A DNA stretch of 64,000 nucleotides from Sphingomonas anseongensis (GCF_023516495.1 NZ_JAMGBC010000001.1:1-64000); one strand, 5' to 3'. Counted from the first letter of the stretch, positions 25,029 to 34,132 are shown. The notes: generated by a model from the letters alone, not told the origin. Numbers and translations: made by a program.

Positions 25029-25688
25029 TTGAGCGAAGTGCCTCCAGCTTCCGATACCGAGCCGGCGCGAAGCCGCGACCGAATTCTCGAGCTTCTGCTC
25101 AAGTCGGAAAAGCCGTTGCCGGTCCAGGCGCTGGCCGCCTCACTCGCGATTTCCCGCAATGCGACCCACCAGCATGTGATGGCGCTCGAGCGCGAGGGGC
25201 TGGTCGAGCGCGCCATGGCGATCCCGACGAAGGGACGGCCGTCGCAGGGCTTCCAGCTGAGCGCCGCCGGCAAGGCGACATTCCCCCGGCAATATGCGCT
25301 ACTCGCCCGCCAGTTCCTCGCCGAGCTTACCCGCCACGTACCGGCGGCCGAGCTCCACAGGTCGATGGAGCGGATTGGGCGATCGCTCGCCGCCAGCCTC
25401 GCCGACAAGGCGGGGCCGAATGCGGACCCCGCGGTGATCGCCGGGCTGATGCGCGAGCTTGGCTACCAGTCGAGCGTCGTCGAAGGCGAGGACGGGCCGG
25501 AGATCGAGGCGCATAATTGCGTGTTCCACGATCTCGCTATGGCCAACAGCGCCGTCTGCGAGGTCGACCTCTCGCTACTTCGTGCACTGTCGGGAAAGGA
25601 CGTCGACCATCGCCGTTGCATGGCGCTCGGCGGGAGCTCCTGCCGGTTCGCTTTCCAATCCCCCAAAAGCCCTGGATCGAATCCTTGA
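25029..25688 (+). CDS. SufR-like winged-helix regulator with four conserved cysteines
   Basis: 219 residues if it starts at the TTG at 25029, which has GGGGAGTAAGG upstream. ATG codons at 24990 and 25008 are alternatives, but neither has a ribosome site and 24990 lies inside the candidate operator. The N-terminal winged helix (SRDRILELLLKSEKPLPVQA, then LAISRNATHQHVMALEREGL) binds DNA. The C-terminal part has HNC-X12-C (the spacing typical of SufR Fe-S cluster ligands), then two more Cys at the end (RRCMALGGSSC). Such proteins sense Fe-S or redox state and repress target promoters. The divergent two-gene membrane operon is its likely target, but that is inferred. Confidence 0.85.
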   Translation: MSEVPPASDTEPARSRDRILELLLKSEKPLPVQALAASLAISRNATHQHVMALEREGLVERAMAIPTKGRPSQGFQLSAAGKATFPRQYALLARQFLAELTRHVPAAELHRSMERIGRSLAASLADKAGPNADPAVIAGLMRELGYQSSVVEGEDGPEIEAHNCVFHDLAMANSAVCEVDLSLLRALSGKDVDHRRCMALGGSSCRFAFQSPKSPGSNP

Positions 25689-25715
25689 CGCGCAGGCTCG
25701 AAACTGTGTTATCTA
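25685..25715 (+). promoter_or_regulatory. predicted promoter of the 25735 lipoprotein gene
   Basis: TTGACG (25685-25690) overlaps the regulator stop. TTATCT at 18-base or TATCTA at 19-base spacing lies inside the palindrome at 25704-25725. Confidence 0.4.
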
Positions 25716-25725
25716 GATAACACAG
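25704..25725. promoter_or_regulatory. perfect 22-bp palindromic operator
   Basis: The half-site CTGTGTTATCT is followed immediately by its exact complement AGATAACACAG. The site covers the predicted -10 and ends two bases into the AGGAGG ribosome site of the lipoprotein gene. A 22-bp perfect dyad is very unlikely by chance and is the size of a dimeric repressor site (GntR, PadR, MarR or TetR type). The protein that binds it cannot be named. Confidence 0.8.
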
Positions 25726-25734
25726 GAGGCCGCT

Positions 25735-26205
25735 ATGAACCGATCCGCTTTTCTCATCCTGCTGCCGTTGCTCGGCGCTTGTGACATGCATTCGAAGACC
25801 CCGGCGAAGGGAGATGAGAATGTGGTGATTCAGGCTGACGATGGCGGCAACGTCGAGTTCGACTTGCCGGTCGTCGGCGGCAAGCTGAAGGTCCCTGCCG
25901 GGATGATGCACAGCGGCGACGTCGACATTGACGGGGTCAAGCTGATGCCCGGAAGCTCGGTGAACGGCTTCAGTGTTTTTGCCGGTGACAAGGGTGCGAC
26001 CGTGAACCTTGGATTCAGGGCGCCAGCCTCGCCCGACGAGGTCCGCTCCTATTACGTCGCCGAGTTCAAGAAGAAGGGCGTTGAAGCAGCCCTCAACGGC
26101 GACACGATCACGGGCAAGTCGAAAGACGGAAGCGACTTCACGATCCAGGTGGCGCCCGCGGCCAAAGGCTCGCAAGGCAAGATCGTTATCCACGACAAGG
26201 ACTGA
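25735..26205 (+). CDS. small lipoprotein, unknown function
   Basis: 156 residues. The lipobox LLGAC (Cys16) follows a short hydrophobic signal, so the mature protein is lipid-anchored. The rest is a single beta-rich domain with alternating strands (GNVEFDLPVVGGKLKVPAG, DVDIDGVKLMPGSSV) and a helical segment (SPDEVRSYYVAEFKKKGVEAAL), ending in a charged tail. I recognise no family. An AGGAGG site precedes the ATG, and the gene is tightly controlled by a palindrome directly upstream. It is convergent with clpA. Confidence 0.85.
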   Translation: MNRSAFLILLPLLGACDMHSKTPAKGDENVVIQADDGGNVEFDLPVVGGKLKVPAGMMHSGDVDIDGVKLMPGSSVNGFSVFAGDKGATVNLGFRAPASPDEVRSYYVAEFKKKGVEAALNGDTITGKSKDGSDFTIQVAPAAKGSQGKIVIHDKD

Positions 26206-26210
26206 GCGTC

Positions 26211-26233
26211 GGCGCGGGCCAGTGACCCGCGCC
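26211..26233. terminator. hairpin between the lipoprotein gene and clpA
   Basis: GGCGCGGG pairs with CCCGCGCC over a 7-base loop between the convergent stops. There is no T-run, so it is a weak or rho-assisted terminator. Confidence 0.45.
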
Positions 26234-26238
26234 CGATC

Positions 26239-28563
26239 TTACTCGGCGGCCGGAGCGTCTCCGCTTGCCTTCTTGGGCGCCTTCTTCTTCGACTTCGGCT
26301 TGGCTTTCGGCGCCGCTGGAGTGATCTCGAAGGCGGGCGCATTGTCCTTGATCCGGACATTGACCTCGCCGCCGTTCACCAGCTTGCCGAACAAAAGCTC
26401 CTCGGCAAGCGGCTGCTTGATCTTCTCCTGCACCAGGCGGCCCATCGGGCGAGCGCCGTACAGCTTGTCGTATCCGCGAGCGACCAGCCATTTGCGGGCC
26501 TCGTCGTCGAGGTCGATGTGGACGTTGCGGTCGGCCAGCTGAAGTTCAAGCTGGAGGATGAACTTGTCCACCACTCGCGAGACGACAGCCGGCGGCAGGT
26601 AGGCGAACGGAACGATCGCATCGAGCCGGTTGCGGAACTCCGGAGTGAACATCTTCTTGACCGCATCCTCCTGCGCATCCTCGCGGGTGGCCGCGCCGAA
26701 GCCGATCGACTCGCGCGCCATGTCGGCCGCTCCGGCATTGGTCGTCATGATCAGGATCGTGTTCCTGAAATCGACGGTCTTGCCATGGTGGTCGGTTAGC
26801 TTGCCGTGGTCCATCACCTGCAACAGGATATTGAACAGGTCCGGGTGCGCCTTCTCGATCTCGTCGAGCAGAAGCACGCTGTGCGGATGCTGGTCGACGG
26901 CGTCCGTCAGAAGCCCACCCTGGTCGTAGCCGACATAGCCCGGAGGAGCGCCGATCAGCCGGCTGACGGCGTGGCGTTCCATATATTCGGACATGTCGAA
27001 GCGCTGGAGCGGGATTCCCATGATCGACGCCAGTTGGCGGGCGACCTCGGTCTTGCCGACGCCGGTCGGCCCGCTGAACAGGTAGTTGCCGATCGGCTTG
27101 TCGGGATCGCGAAGCCCGGCGCGGGAAAGTTTGATCGCGCTTGCCAGCTTCTCGATCGCCATGTCCTGGCCGAACACGACGCGCTTCAGGTCGGCGTCCA
27201 GGTTCTCGAGCACCCTCTTGTCGTCGGTCGAGACGGACTTGGGCGGGATTCGCGCCATCGTCGCGACCACCGCCTCGATCTCCTTGGGCGTGATTACCTT
27301 CTTCCGGCGGCTCGGCGGAACCAGCATCTGCATCGCTCCGACCTCGTCGATCACGTCGATCGCCTTGTCCGGAAGCTTGCGGTCATGGATGTAGCGGGCG
27401 CTCAGCTCGACCGCGCTCTTGATCGCGTCGGGCGTGTAGCGAACGTTGTGGTGGCCTTCGAACGACGAGCGAAGACCCGCGAGAATCTTGATCGTGTCCT
27501 CGACCGTCGGCTCGTTCACGTCGATCTTCTGGAACCGGCGAAGTAGCGCTCGGTCCTTCTCGAAATGGTTGCGAAACTCCTTGTAGGTCGTCGATCCGAT
27601 GCAGCGGATCGCGCCCGACGAAAGCGCGGGCTTGAGGAGGTTCGATGCGTCCATCGCTCCGCCGGAGGTTGCTCCGGCGCCGATCACCGTGTGGATCTCG
27701 TCGATGAAGAGGATTGCGTCGGGAAGCTTCTCGAGCTCGGAAACGACGGACTTCAGCCGCTCCTCGAAATCGCCGCGGTAGCGGGTGCCCGCCAGCAGCG
27801 CGCCCATGTCGAGCGCATAGATCGTCGCTTTCTTGAGGACGTCCGGAACGTCGCCCTCGATGATCTTGCGGGCGAGGCCTTCCGCGATCGCGGTTTTGCC
27901 CACGCCGGGATCGCCGACGTAGAGCGGATTGTTCTTCGAACGGCGGCAGAGGATCTGAACCGTCCGATCGACCTCCGGCATGCGCCCGATCAGCGGGTCG
28001 ACCTTCCCATTGCGGGCCTTTTCGTTGAGGTCGACGGTGAACTGCTTGAGGGCGCTTTCCTTCTTGCCCTCCTTGTCGCTCTTTTCCTCGTTGTTTTCGG
28101 GTGAGCGCTGCTCGGCCGCCGCTTCCCCCTTGCCGACCCCGTGGCTGATGTAGGTGACGGCATCGAGCCGGCTCATGTCCTGCTGCTGCAGGAAATAGAC
28201 CGCGTAGCTCTCGCGCTCGGAGAAGAGGGCGACGAGGACGTTGGCTCCAGTCACTTCGTCGCGGCCGGAGGACTGGACGTGGAGGATCGCCCGCTGGACC
28301 ACCCGCTGGAACCCGCTCGTCGGGGTCGGGTCGGTGCTGGTGTCGGCGATCAGCGCACCGAGCTCGTTGTCGAGATAGTGCTTCACCGACGCCCGAAGCT
28401 CGTCGCGGTTCACTCCGCAGGCGGTCATCACCTTCGACGCATGCTCGTCGTCGATCAGCGCGACCAGAAGGTGCTCAAGGGTCGCATACTCGTGCCTGCG
28501 GCGGCTGGCTTCGCCGAGCGCATTGTGCAGGGTCTCTTCGAGTTCGCGAGCGAAACTAGGCAT
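26239..28563 (-). CDS. clpA: ATP-dependent Clp protease ATP-binding subunit ClpA
   Basis: 774 residues. ClpA unfolds substrates and feeds them to ClpP. The N-domain (about 1-145) has the Clp_N repeat pattern; D1 has GDPGVGKTAIAEGL (Walker A) and D2 has SGPTGVGKTEVARQL. The ClpP-docking loop is IGFGAA in D2. The tail is Lys/Ala-rich. In many bacteria clpS, the adaptor, lies directly upstream; here the upstream gene is DUF1192 and there is no clpS within 140 bases. A heat-shock-type promoter is predicted upstream. Confidence 0.97.
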   Translation of the reverse strand: MPSFARELEETLHNALGEASRRRHEYATLEHLLVALIDDEHASKVMTACGVNRDELRASVKHYLDNELGALIADTSTDPTPTSGFQRVVQRAILHVQSSGRDEVTGANVLVALFSERESYAVYFLQQQDMSRLDAVTYISHGVGKGEAAAEQRSPENNEEKSDKEGKKESALKQFTVDLNEKARNGKVDPLIGRMPEVDRTVQILCRRSKNNPLYVGDPGVGKTAIAEGLARKIIEGDVPDVLKKATIYALDMGALLAGTRYRGDFEERLKSVVSELEKLPDAILFIDEIHTVIGAGATSGGAMDASNLLKPALSSGAIRCIGSTTYKEFRNHFEKDRALLRRFQKIDVNEPTVEDTIKILAGLRSSFEGHHNVRYTPDAIKSAVELSARYIHDRKLPDKAIDVIDEVGAMQMLVPPSRRKKVITPKEIEAVVATMARIPPKSVSTDDKRVLENLDADLKRVVFGQDMAIEKLASAIKLSRAGLRDPDKPIGNYLFSGPTGVGKTEVARQLASIMGIPLQRFDMSEYMERHAVSRLIGAPPGYVGYDQGGLLTDAVDQHPHSVLLLDEIEKAHPDLFNILLQVMDHGKLTDHHGKTVDFRNTILIMTTNAGAADMARESIGFGAATREDAQEDAVKKMFTPEFRNRLDAIVPFAYLPPAVVSRVVDKFILQLELQLADRNVHIDLDDEARKWLVARGYDKLYGARPMGRLVQEKIKQPLAEELLFGKLVNGGEVNVRIKDNAPAFEITPAAPKAKPKSKKKAPKKASGDAPAAE

Positions 28564-28620
28564 TTAGATTGATACTCCCACCGCACCGGGGTGAGCCCCG
28601 GGCTCTCGAGACAACAATGT

Positions 28621-28645
28621 CATATGCGAGGAACGCCCAATCAAG
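28621..28645 (-). promoter_or_regulatory. possible heat-shock (RpoH) promoter of clpA
   Basis: On the minus strand CTTGATT (28645-28639) is followed, 12 bases after CTTGA, by CGCATATG (28628-28621). This resembles the sigma-32 pattern CTTGAA-N12-14-CCCATAT. The start codon lies about 57 bases downstream. Expected for clpA, but based on motif only. Confidence 0.5.
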
Positions 28646-28704
28646 GGGCGCGTGCCCGCTTATCCCCAGTTTATGGGTCAATCCGGCTGTGCGGCGGGTG
28701 AACG

Positions 28705-28905
28705 CTAGGACTTTTTGAAAAGCTCTTCGGCGGCGGAGCGGTGGGTGTTGACCCGCTCGATATGGGCTTCGACCCGAGCGATCTCTTCCTTCAGTGCTTC
28801 GATTCGCTCCTGAAGTTCCTCGATCGAAAGCGGGTCGAGGTCCTGCTTTTTCAGCTCGGTCAGCGGGTCGCCTGGCTTGCTCGGAAATAGCTCGTCGAGG
28901 TCCAT
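28705..28905 (-). CDS. DUF1192 family protein
   Basis: 66 residues. DUF1192 is recognised from MDLDELFP at the start, the short helix-turn (LTELKKQDLDPLSIEELQERIEALKEEI), and a mostly helical, acidic body that probably forms a coiled coil. The function is unknown; it is widespread in alphaproteobacteria. It is divergent from the quinone oxidoreductase gene and lies upstream of clpA on the same strand. Confidence 0.9.
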   Translation of the reverse strand: MDLDELFPSKPGDPLTELKKQDLDPLSIEELQERIEALKEEIARVEAHIERVNTHRSAAEELFKKS

Positions 28906-28974
28906 GGGCCCAAGTTGACCCGTGACAATGCCAAGTCAATAAGCCGCTGCGCCGTGACCAGCAGCATTCCAGCC

Positions 28975-29955
28975 ATGATGAAAGCCGTCGTCGCGCCGCA
29001 GCCGGATGGAGCCGAGGAGCTCGCTCTGGTCGAGCGGCCGGTGCCCGCGCCCGGCAAAGGCGAGGTGCTGATCCGGGCCGCTGCGGCCGGAGTGAACCGG
29101 CCGGACGTCCTCCAGCGCCGCGGCCTCTATCCGCCGCCCCCCGGTGCTCCGGACATTCTCGGCCTCGAGATTTCCGGCGAAGTCGTCGCTGCGGGCGAGG
29201 GGGCCGAGCAGCTCCTCGGGCAGAAGGTCTGCGCGCTGGTAGCGGGCGGCGGCTATGCCGAATATTGCATCGCTCCGGCCGGCACCTGCCTTCCGGTTCC
29301 GGAAGGCCTGTCGCTGGTCGAAGCTGCGGCGATGCCGGAAACCCTATTCACGGTCTGGTCGAACCTGTTCGAGCGGGGGTTCGCCGCGGACGGCGACACG
29401 GTCCTCGTCCACGGCGGCACGAGCGGGATCGGGACCATGGCCATTGCCCTGGGGAGGCTGTTCGGCCTGACGACGATCGTGACGTGCGGAAGCGACTCCA
29501 AGTGCCGCCGGGCGGAGGAGCTCGGCGCAGATAGCGCGATCAATTACCGCACGCAGGATTTCGTCGAAGCGGTGCGCGAACTCACCGGCAAGGGAGTCCA
29601 GGTCGTGCTGGACATGGTCGGCGGCGACTATCTTCCGCGCAACATCGCCTGCCTTGCCGACGATGGCCGGCACGTTTCGATCGCATTTCAGCGCGGAGCG
29701 AGGGCGGAAATCGCAATTCCGGAAGTGATGCGCCGACGCTTGATCCTGACCGGATCGACGCTCCGCCCGCGCTCGGTGGAGTTCAAGACGATGGTCGCCG
29801 ACGAGATCGCGCGCACCGTCTGGCCCTATGTCGAAGGCGGTCGGCTGAAGCCGGTCATCGATTCGACTTTCCCGCTGGCCGAGACGGGCAAGGCGCACGC
29901 TCGCATGGAAGCGGGTGATCATATCGGAAAGATTGTGCTCGACCTTTCGTCCTGA
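28975..29955 (+). CDS. qor: NAD(P)H quinone oxidoreductase (zinc-independent MDR family)
   Basis: 326 residues from the first of two ATGs at 28975/28978 (MMKAVVAPQP); the open frame from 28915 overlaps the divergent promoter. This is a medium-chain dehydrogenase/reductase of the quinone-reductase type. The GroES-like N-domain has AAAGVNRPDVLQRRGLYPPPP, and the Rossmann domain has VLVHGGTSGIGTMAIALGR and SDSKCRRAEELGAD. It lacks the structural and catalytic zinc cysteines of alcohol dehydrogenases. It reduces quinones using NADPH; the physiological acceptor is unknown. A hairpin terminator follows. Confidence 0.9.
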   Translation: MMKAVVAPQPDGAEELALVERPVPAPGKGEVLIRAAAAGVNRPDVLQRRGLYPPPPGAPDILGLEISGEVVAAGEGAEQLLGQKVCALVAGGGYAEYCIAPAGTCLPVPEGLSLVEAAAMPETLFTVWSNLFERGFAADGDTVLVHGGTSGIGTMAIALGRLFGLTTIVTCGSDSKCRRAEELGADSAINYRTQDFVEAVRELTGKGVQVVLDMVGGDYLPRNIACLADDGRHVSIAFQRGARAEIAIPEVMRRRLILTGSTLRPRSVEFKTMVADEIARTVWPYVEGGRLKPVIDSTFPLAETGKAHARMEAGDHIGKIVLDLSS

Positions 29956-29996
29956 TCTTGCCGATCAGCCGTTGCAGGAGTAGATCGTTCCGACAC

Positions 29997-30018
29997 GGCC
30001 GCTCCGCGAGGGGCGGCC
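29997..30018 (+). terminator. hairpin terminator after the quinone oxidoreductase gene
   Basis: GGCCGCTCC pairs with GGGGCGGCC over a GCGA tetraloop, with one G-T wobble. The tail is CTATTCATTTCT, so the T-run is poor. Confidence 0.6.
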
Positions 30019-30049
30019 CTATTCATTTCTGATTGCCGGAGATTTCCCA

Positions 30050-30748
30050 GTGGCCCAGCCCCTGATGCCCCATGCGACCGCTTCCTGGCTGGTCGAGAAT
30101 ACGTCCCTGACGTTCGAGCAAATCGCCGCCTTCTGCGGCCTTCACATCCTCGAGGTGCAGGCGATCGCCGATGATACCGCGGCGACCAAGCTGACCGGCC
30201 GCGACCCGATCCGCTCGGGCGAGCTGACCCACGAAGAGATCGAGAAGGGCCAGAAGGATCCCGATTACGCTCTCCAGATCCAGAAGGCGCCCGACCAGGT
30301 CCGCCGGACCAAGGGCCCGCGCTACACGCCGCTTTCGAAGCGGCAGGACAAGCCGGACGGAATCGCCTGGATTATCCGCAACCATCCCGAGCTTAGTGAC
30401 GGCCAGATCGGCCGGCTGATCGGGACGACTCGAACCACGATCGCCGCCATCCGTGACCGGACTCACTGGAACATGGCGAACATCACGCCAAAGGATCCGG
30501 TGACGCTGGGCCTGACCTCGCAGCGCGAGCTCGATGCGGCGGTTGCCAAGGCGCAGAAGGCAGCTGGCGCAGCAGCTCCCAAGGACGAGAATTTCGAGGA
30601 GGACCGCCGCGCACTCATCGACGAGCTCCGTGCCGAGCGCGAGCGGCATGTCCGCGACGCCGAGGCCGCGCTTGCAGCAGCGGAGGCCGGCGAAACGACC
30701 GCCGTGGACGAGATCGTCCCGGGCATTCGCGACCCGTTCAAGCGTTGA
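30050..30748 (+). CDS. trcR: TrcR/DUF1013 cell-cycle transcriptional regulator
   Basis: 232 residues from a GTG at 30050 (CCGGAGA upstream); an ATG at 30065 is the alternative. The protein matches the DUF1013 family (TrcR in Sinorhizobium/Brucella-type bacteria), which acts with cell-cycle promoters and RNA polymerase. The first half has two helix-turn-helix-like repeats: LTFEQIAAFCGLHILEVQAIAD and LSDGQIGRLIGTTRTTIAAIRDR. The second half is a charged helical tail (ERERHVRDAEAALAAAEAG) ending in DPFKR. The family is confined largely to alphaproteobacteria. Confidence 0.92.
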   Translation: MAQPLMPHATASWLVENTSLTFEQIAAFCGLHILEVQAIADDTAATKLTGRDPIRSGELTHEEIEKGQKDPDYALQIQKAPDQVRRTKGPRYTPLSKRQDKPDGIAWIIRNHPELSDGQIGRLIGTTRTTIAAIRDRTHWNMANITPKDPVTLGLTSQRELDAAVAKAQKAAGAAAPKDENFEEDRRALIDELRAERERHVRDAEAALAAAEAGETTAVDEIVPGIRDPFKR

Positions 30749-30780
30749 TTCGCGGCACTTAGAGGCTCATCCTCTTAGCC

Positions 30781-31026
30781 ATGGACACGCCCGAGCCCTC
30801 CAGCGAGCTGAGCTTCGAGGCTGCGCTCGCGCGGCTCGAGGAGATCGTCCGCACGCTTGAGAAGGGCGAAGCGCCGCTCGACCAGTCGATCGAGCTCTAC
30901 CAGGAAGGCGACAAGCTCAAGCGCCATTGCGAAGCGAGGCTGAAGGCTGCGCAGGCTCGAATCGAGCAGATCGCGTTCGGAAGCGACGGCAAGCCGGCGG
31001 GGGCCAAGCCCTTCGATGTCGGTTGA
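30781..31026 (+). CDS. xseB: exodeoxyribonuclease VII small subunit
   Basis: 81 residues of the XseB family ([36 protein letters not shown] is its hallmark helix pair). It pairs with XseA, encoded elsewhere, to degrade single-stranded DNA. It overlaps the start of ispA by 11 bases, the usual xseB-ispA arrangement. Confidence 0.95.
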   Translation: MDTPEPSSELSFEAALARLEEIVRTLEKGEAPLDQSIELYQEGDKLKRHCEARLKAAQARIEQIAFGSDGKPAGAKPFDVG

Positions 31027-31930
31027 ACTCGTCGATGTCGCCGGGCTCGATCTAGAAGCCGAAGCGGACCGGGTTTCCGCCCGGATCGACGACTTCTTTA
31101 CGTCCCTGCTGCAACCTCCGGGTGACAGCCGCGACCAGCTTTATGCGGCAATGCGCCATGCCGCGATCGGCGGCGGGAAGCGGCTTCGCCCCCTCCTGAC
31201 CTTGGCCGCGGCGCGGCTGTTCGGGATCGACGAAGACCAGGCGCTGCGGATTGCAGCCGCAATCGAGGCGATCCACGTCTACTCTCTGATCCATGACGAC
31301 CTTCCGTCGATGGACGACGACGATCTCAGGCGAGGCAAGCCGACCGTCCACAAGGCGTTCAGCGAAGCGACCGCGGTGCTCGCCGGGGACAGCCTCCACG
31401 CCCTCGCCTTCGAGATACTCGCTCACGAGGCGACCCACCGCGACCCCCATGTGCGCTCCGAGCTGGTGCTCGAACTGTCTCGCGCTTCCGGCCCGAACGG
31501 AATGGCGGGCGGGCAGATGATGGACCTTGCCGCCGAGGGGCAGCCGCTCGACCTGGACGCGGTCACCCGGCTCCAGCAGCTGAAGACCGGCGCCTTGATC
31601 GAATATGCGGTGGAAGCGCCGTGCATCGTGACCCGGCTCGCCCGCGACGCGCGCACGCCGTACCGCGGCTATGCGCGCAACATTGGCCTGGCGTTCCAGA
31701 TCACCGACGATCTTATCGATTTCGCCGGCGACGAAGCCGCTGCCGGCAAGCGGACCGGCAAGGACGCGGGGAAGGGCAAGGCGACCTTCGTTTCGCTCGT
31801 CGGTCCGGATCGGGCGCGTCAGCAGGCGCGGGTCCTCGTCGAACAAGCCATTGACCATCTCTCCGACCATGGCGAAGAAGCCGACATGCTGCGGGCGATT
31901 GCCCGCTTCGCGATCGAGCGGGACCGGTAG
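31016..31930 (+). CDS. ispA: farnesyl diphosphate synthase (polyprenyl synthetase)
   Basis: 304 residues, normal for short-chain trans-prenyl synthases. It condenses IPP with DMAPP/GPP to farnesyl diphosphate for quinones and isoprenoids. Motifs are GGKRLRPLL, the first Asp-rich motif [20 protein letters not shown], and the second [13 protein letters not shown]. Overlaps xseB, and its stop is directly followed by the coaD ATG. Confidence 0.95.
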   Translation: MSVELVDVAGLDLEAEADRVSARIDDFFTSLLQPPGDSRDQLYAAMRHAAIGGGKRLRPLLTLAAARLFGIDEDQALRIAAAIEAIHVYSLIHDDLPSMDDDDLRRGKPTVHKAFSEATAVLAGDSLHALAFEILAHEATHRDPHVRSELVLELSRASGPNGMAGGQMMDLAAEGQPLDLDAVTRLQQLKTGALIEYAVEAPCIVTRLARDARTPYRGYARNIGLAFQITDDLIDFAGDEAAAGKRTGKDAGKGKATFVSLVGPDRARQQARVLVEQAIDHLSDHGEEADMLRAIARFAIERDR

Positions 31931-32422
31931 ATGGAGCGAGTGGGGGTTTATCCCGGAACGTTCGACCCCGTGACGCTGGGGCATCTCGACATCGTCCGCC
32001 GCGCAACCCACCTGGTCGACCGGCTGGTGATCGGGGTCACGACCAACCCGTCGAAGGAGCCGATGTTTTCGCTCGAAGAGCGTCTGGACATGGTCCAGCG
32101 CGAGACGGCCGGAATCGCCAACGGCAAGATCGAGGTCGTCGATTTCGATTCGCTGCTGATGGATTTCGCCCAGGCGCAGGGCGCCTCGATCATCATCCGC
32201 GGCCTCAGGGCAGCGGGCGATTTCGAGTATGAATTCCAGATGGCGGGAATGAACCAGCAGCTCAACAGCACGGTCGAAACCGTGTTCCTGATGGCTGCGG
32301 TCTCGCTCCAGCCGATCGCGTCACGGCTGGTTAAGGAGATCGCGCGCTATGGCGGCGCGATCGACAAGTTCGTCACCCCCGCGGTCGCCGCCGACGTCGC
32401 CCGTCGGCTGGGCCGAAGCTGA
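31931..32422 (+). CDS. coaD: phosphopantetheine adenylyltransferase
   Basis: 163 residues. CoaD transfers AMP to 4'-phosphopantetheine, the penultimate step of coenzyme A synthesis. The nucleotidyltransferase motif GTFDPVTLGHLDIV (with the HxGH-type TLGH), RGLRAAGDFEYEFQMAGMN and the C-terminal SRLVKEIARYGG (P-loop-like Ser/Arg) are all present. The ATG abuts the ispA stop. Confidence 0.96.
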   Translation: MERVGVYPGTFDPVTLGHLDIVRRATHLVDRLVIGVTTNPSKEPMFSLEERLDMVQRETAGIANGKIEVVDFDSLLMDFAQAQGASIIIRGLRAAGDFEYEFQMAGMNQQLNSTVETVFLMAAVSLQPIASRLVKEIARYGGAIDKFVTPAVAADVARRLGRS

Positions 32423-32435
32423 AGAGAATATCCCG

Positions 32436-33086
32436 ATGAAATTGCTCGCGCTCCCGTTGTTTGCGTTCGCTTTGCTTGCAGCCAAGCCGGCCCCCGTGGA
32501 GGCGCCGAGCGTCCTTCCGATCAACGCGCCGGCAGAAGTGGTCGCCAATCCCGCGAACAAGCTGATGCTCCAGCTGTCCAACGGCGGCACGGTCGTGATC
32601 GAGCTCCGGCCTGACGCGGCGCCCAACCACGTCGCCCGAATCCAGACTCTCGTCAGGCAGGGCTTCTATGACGGCACGATCTTCCACCGTGTCATTCCGG
32701 GCTTCATGGCGCAGGGCGGCGACCCGACGGGCACGGGGGAGGGGGGCTCCAAGCTTCCTGATCTGAAAGCCGAGTTCAACTCGCTCCCGCATCTTCGCGG
32801 AACGGTCGCCGCGGCCCGTGCCGAGCCGGAGGACAGCGCCAACAGCCAATTCTACATTATGTTCGGGCCCAAGGGCTCGCTGGACCACAACTACACCGTG
32901 TTCGGGCGCGTGATTTCAGGAATGGATGTCGTCGACAGGATCGCTCCGGGCGAGCCGCCAGCTGCGCCGACCAAGATCGTCCACGCCAGCCTCGGCGACG
33001 GTTCGGCTCCCGCGGCCGCCGCTGTTCCGCCCGCCGCACAAGCTCCGGCTCCCGCTCCGGCGCAAGGGTCGACGCCCGGCAACTAG
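32436..33086 (+). CDS. peptidyl-prolyl isomerase (cyclophilin), exported
   Basis: 216 residues from the ATG at 32436; the longer frame from 32349 lies over coaD. A short signal peptide ([15 protein letters not shown]) is followed by the cyclophilin core: [20 protein letters not shown] (catalytic Arg), SQFYIMFG, and [16 protein letters not shown]. It speeds cis-trans proline isomerisation, here probably in the periplasm. The last 30 residues are Ala/Pro repeats, likely a flexible tail. In a run with coaD and queA. Confidence 0.93.
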   Translation: MKLLALPLFAFALLAAKPAPVEAPSVLPINAPAEVVANPANKLMLQLSNGGTVVIELRPDAAPNHVARIQTLVRQGFYDGTIFHRVIPGFMAQGGDPTGTGEGGSKLPDLKAEFNSLPHLRGTVAAARAEPEDSANSQFYIMFGPKGSLDHNYTVFGRVISGMDVVDRIAPGEPPAAPTKIVHASLGDGSAPAAAAVPPAAQAPAPAPAQGSTPGN

Positions 33087-33094
33087 GCGGCCAA

Positions 33095-34132
33095 GTGCGC
33101 GTCGACCTCTTCGATTTCGACCTTCCAACCGACAGAATCGCGCTGAGGCCGGCCAGCCCGCGCGATTCCGCGCGGCTGCTGCTCGTCGAAGGAAGCGACA
33201 TCTCTGACCGCTCGGTCCTCGACCTTCCGGACCTGCTGAGGCGGGGGGACGTGCTCCTGTTCAACGACACCAAGGTCATCCCCGCCCAGCTGGAAGGCCG
33301 GCGTGGTGAGGCTCGGGTCGGAGTGACTCTCCACAAGCGCGAGGGCCCGCGAAGCTGGTGGGCGTTCGTCCGCAACGCCAAACGGGTTCGCCCGGGTGAT
33401 CGCATCGACTTTGAAGGCGATGTCTCGGCCTCGGCCGTCGAGCGCGCCGACGATGGTAGCATCCTGGTCGAGTTCCACGGCGACGAGCCCGTCGAGCTGC
33501 TGCTCGAGCGTGCCGGAAGAATGCCGTTGCCGCCCTACATCGCGTCCAAGCGGCCCGCGGACGAAGCCGATCGTGACGATTACCAGACGATCTTCGCCCG
33601 GGAAGAAGGCGCGGTAGCGGCGCCGACGGCGGCGCTTCATTTCACCAAGCGGTTGCTCGACGCGCTCGATGCGCGCGGCGTGGTCCGCGAAACGCTGACG
33701 CTTCATGTCGGCGCCGGGACCTTCCTTCCGGTGAAGGCCGACGACACCTCGTCCCATGTGATGCACTCCGAATGGGGCAGGATCGACGCGGCCACTGCGG
33801 ACCGTCTGAATTGCGCCCGGGCCGCGGGCGGCCGGCTGATCGCGGTCGGCACCACTTCGCTTCGACTGGTGGAGAGCGCCGCGGACGAAGACGGGACGAT
33901 CCAGCCCTTTGAAGGCGACACGGCGATCTTCATCACGCCCGGATACCGATTCAAGGCGGTGGATGGCTTGATGACCAACTTCCACCTTCCACGCTCCACC
34001 CTCTTCATGCTGGTCAGCGCGCTGATGCGCCTCGACGTCATTAAGGCCGCTTATGCCCACGCGATTGCGCAGGGGTATCGCTTCTACTCTTATGGCGATT
34101 CCAGCCTGCTGCTGCCAAAGCGGCGCGCGTGA
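33095..34132 (+). CDS. queA: S-adenosylmethionine:tRNA ribosyltransferase-isomerase
   Basis: 345 residues, starting at a GTG at 33095. QueA builds the epoxycyclopentane ring of the queuosine precursor on tRNA. It has [21 protein letters not shown] at the N-terminus, [12 protein letters not shown], and the conserved core [14 protein letters not shown], followed by [10 protein letters not shown] and FITPGY. Its stop overlaps the tgt start as GTGA, so both queuosine steps are translated together. Confidence 0.97.
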   Translation: MRVDLFDFDLPTDRIALRPASPRDSARLLLVEGSDISDRSVLDLPDLLRRGDVLLFNDTKVIPAQLEGRRGEARVGVTLHKREGPRSWWAFVRNAKRVRPGDRIDFEGDVSASAVERADDGSILVEFHGDEPVELLLERAGRMPLPPYIASKRPADEADRDDYQTIFAREEGAVAAPTAALHFTKRLLDALDARGVVRETLTLHVGAGTFLPVKADDTSSHVMHSEWGRIDAATADRLNCARAAGGRLIAVGTTSLRLVESAADEDGTIQPFEGDTAIFITPGYRFKAVDGLMTNFHLPRSTLFMLVSALMRLDVIKAAYAHAIAQGYRFYSYGDSSLLLPKRRA

